Assembly: GCF_042678145.1 (NCBI RefSeq)
Contig: NZ_JBHUDG010000050.1
Coordinates: 162,013-226,012 of the forward strand
Reading direction: 5' to 3'
DNA length: 64,000 bases
Source of the DNA: Pseudopedobacter beijingensis
GTDB lineage: Bacteria; Bacteroidota; Bacteroidia; Sphingobacteriales; Sphingobacteriaceae
In this document: piece by piece, positions 62,955-64,000 of the stretch
Layout: every line of letters starts with the position of its first letter
Position numbering within the stretch: position 1 is the stretch's first letter
Notes under the pieces: model-generated
What the model was told of the DNA's origin: nothing
What the model saw: the letters and a program-made list of their open reading frames with translations, nothing else
Database searches by the model: none
Position numbers and translations under genes: made by a program

Positions 62955-63881
62955 TTATCTTAATCCCTTAAACATCTGCTCAATAGCTTTTTTCTTTTGC
63001 TCCATATTGGGATGAACATAAAGATTCAGCGTTGTACTGATATTAGAATGCCCTAATAGTACACTTACCGTTTTATAATCACAATTACTTTCAATACATC
63101 GGGTTGCGAAACTATGTCTTAACCCGTGAAATTTAAGTTCAGGCATTTTTAATTCTTTCATTAAATTTTTGTAATAGCTTCTATAGGTTCTGGGTTCAGT
63201 TGGTTTAGCATCGTTTGTCAATACAAAAAATAAAGGATTCACAATCTTTTTAAATGGTTTCAATATTCTTAATAAATCCTTACTTATCGGAATTTCACGA
63301 ATAGAATTTTTAGTTTTCGGGGTATCCAGAATCAATTCCGTTCTACGAGTTCCATCCTCTATCACATAAATACGCTGGATAGTTCTGTTAACACTGATAA
63401 TTCCGTTATCGGTATCAATATCTTCCCAAGTTAAGGCACATACTTCCCCAATACGCATTCCTGCACTTAAACATATATATACACCTAAATTTCTAAATGT
63501 AAAATGTTCTTGTATATAGTTCATTATTTTTTTCTGATCAGCCTTAGTTAGCACTTCAATATTATGCTTTTCTCGTTCAGTAGGAAACTGAATATCAAAA
63601 GGGGTATACTGTAACCATTTGTTTTTAGCTCCAAATTTCAAAATCATTTTCAGAACAATTAAAATATCCTTAATTGTTTTATGACTTAAACCCGTTTCCA
63701 ATTTTTGAAAAACAAAGCTTTGAACATCAGCTTCCTCAATCGCAATTTTGTTCCCGAAATTAGGCAGTAGATGATTTTCAATCAATAGCGTATAAGCTGA
63801 GAAACTTGATTTTTTTACATACTGTTTTTTGTCTATTTTCCATAGATCGATAACTTCTGAGAGTTGTTTTTGTTCATTCAT
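62955..63881 (-). CDS. Tyrosine recombinase (probable hsdS invertase)
   Basis: 308 aa. N-terminal SAM-like core-binding domain (residues 10-100), catalytic domain with Arg in SAGMRIGEVCALTWEDID, HGLRHSFATRC (H-x-x-R), LGHSNISTTLNLYVH (His and the nucleophile Tyr). Complete R-H-R-H-Y set. It lies next to a startless hsdS fragment on the other strand, the usual layout of phase-variable Bacteroidetes type I loci, where it inverts specificity segments. An island integrase is the alternative. Confidence 0.85.
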   Translation of the reverse strand: MNEQKQLSEVIDLWKIDKKQYVKKSSFSAYTLLIENHLLPNFGNKIAIEEADVQSFVFQKLETGLSHKTIKDILIVLKMILKFGAKNKWLQYTPFDIQFPTEREKHNIEVLTKADQKKIMNYIQEHFTFRNLGVYICLSAGMRIGEVCALTWEDIDTDNGIISVNRTIQRIYVIEDGTRRTELILDTPKTKNSIREIPISKDLLRILKPFKKIVNPLFFVLTNDAKPTEPRTYRSYYKNLMKELKMPELKFHGLRHSFATRCIESNCDYKTVSVLLGHSNISTTLNLYVHPNMEQKKKAIEQMFKGLR

Positions 63882-63921
63882 TATAATTTAATTTTTTAAA
63901 ATCTCAAAGGAAAGCAATTGA

Positions 63922-64000
63922 AGATTAAGGATTATTAATCTTTCGGATAGATTTGGAACTAAGGTTCCTAATTTGAGATTTCCTGGATTTGAGGAGGAAT
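63922..64000 (+). pseudogene. hsdS: Startless hsdS specificity cassette, cut by the window end
   Basis: From just after an in-frame TGA at 63919-63921, the frame reads ...SDRFGTKVPNLRFPGFEEE, the typical start of HsdS (xVPKLRFPGFExEW). No ATG or GTG exists before the conserved part, and the strand is opposite to the rest of the locus. It is therefore probably a silent cassette that becomes expressed after inversion by the adjacent recombinase. Confidence 0.6.

Overview
The window comes from a Bacteroidota genome, most likely Sphingobacteriaceae (Pedobacter/Sphingobacterium-like). The evidence is the Bacteroidetes-type conjugation operon (TraE/F/G/J/K/L/M/N order), RteC-type proteins, DUF4099/DUF3945 and DUF4134 proteins, an A+T-rich chromosome, and core genes typical of the phylum. 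No genus-level marker (rRNA) is present.

Region 1 (1 to about 42,155) is the right-hand part of an integrative and conjugative element (ICE). It starts with cargo: a truncated RND metal-efflux adaptor, a degenerate transglutaminase-like protein, a DUF6122 protein and an MFS exporter. RteC-like proteins and a divergent HhH/XRE regulator pair follow (3.5-6.3 kb). The processing module (6.4-13.8 kb) has tandem DNA-binding paralogues, tandem primase-like paralogues, a long degenerate repeat tract, a 22-bp inverted repeat that is a candidate oriT, a cytosine methyltransferase overprinted by a second reading frame, and MobC, relaxase and ParA. The mating-pair operon runs from 13.8 to 24.5 kb, then come the coupling protein, an M23 peptidase, ArdC antirestriction and DUF4099/3945 proteins. 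This backbone is visibly richer in G+C than the rest of the window.

The distal cargo (30.0-41.9 kb) is A+T-rich and looks like a defence island. A HEPN protein diverges from a tightly overlapping four-gene operon: an unrecognised 942-aa protein, a 2013-aa DEAH helicase with zinc sites and a DUF1998/MZB-like end, a RecB/Cas4-like PD-(D/E)XK nuclease with an Fe-S-type cysteine set, and a 5-methylcytosine methyltransferase. The set recalls DISARM and the enterobacterial YjiT/YjiV-type loci but matches neither exactly. The element ends at the 3' half of a CAT-anticodon tRNA gene followed by that gene's own terminator, which is the expected attachment-site scar.

Region 2 (42.2-58.7 kb) is ordinary chromosome: S51 peptidase, lipoprotein, CoA-transferase, 2-oxoacid dehydrogenase E2, CinA, LptD-like protein, cell-wall amidase, MlaD/MCE protein, RNase Z, STAS protein, PurC, PhoH, SAM hydrolase and GuaB, with palindromic terminators and one MITE/REP-like element.

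Region 3 (59.0-64.0 kb) is a type I restriction locus cut by the window end: hsdR, an Abi_2 (AbiF/AbiD-like) HEPN gene, a tyrosine recombinase, and the start of a startless hsdS cassette pointing the other way, which suggests a phase-variable specificity locus. Upstream of the Abi_2 gene is a compact H-type pseudoknot with two 7-bp stems and a U-rich tail, matching the arrangement expected for an AbiF-associated noncoding RNA. This RNA/HEPN pair and the four-gene island are the two most interesting systems here.
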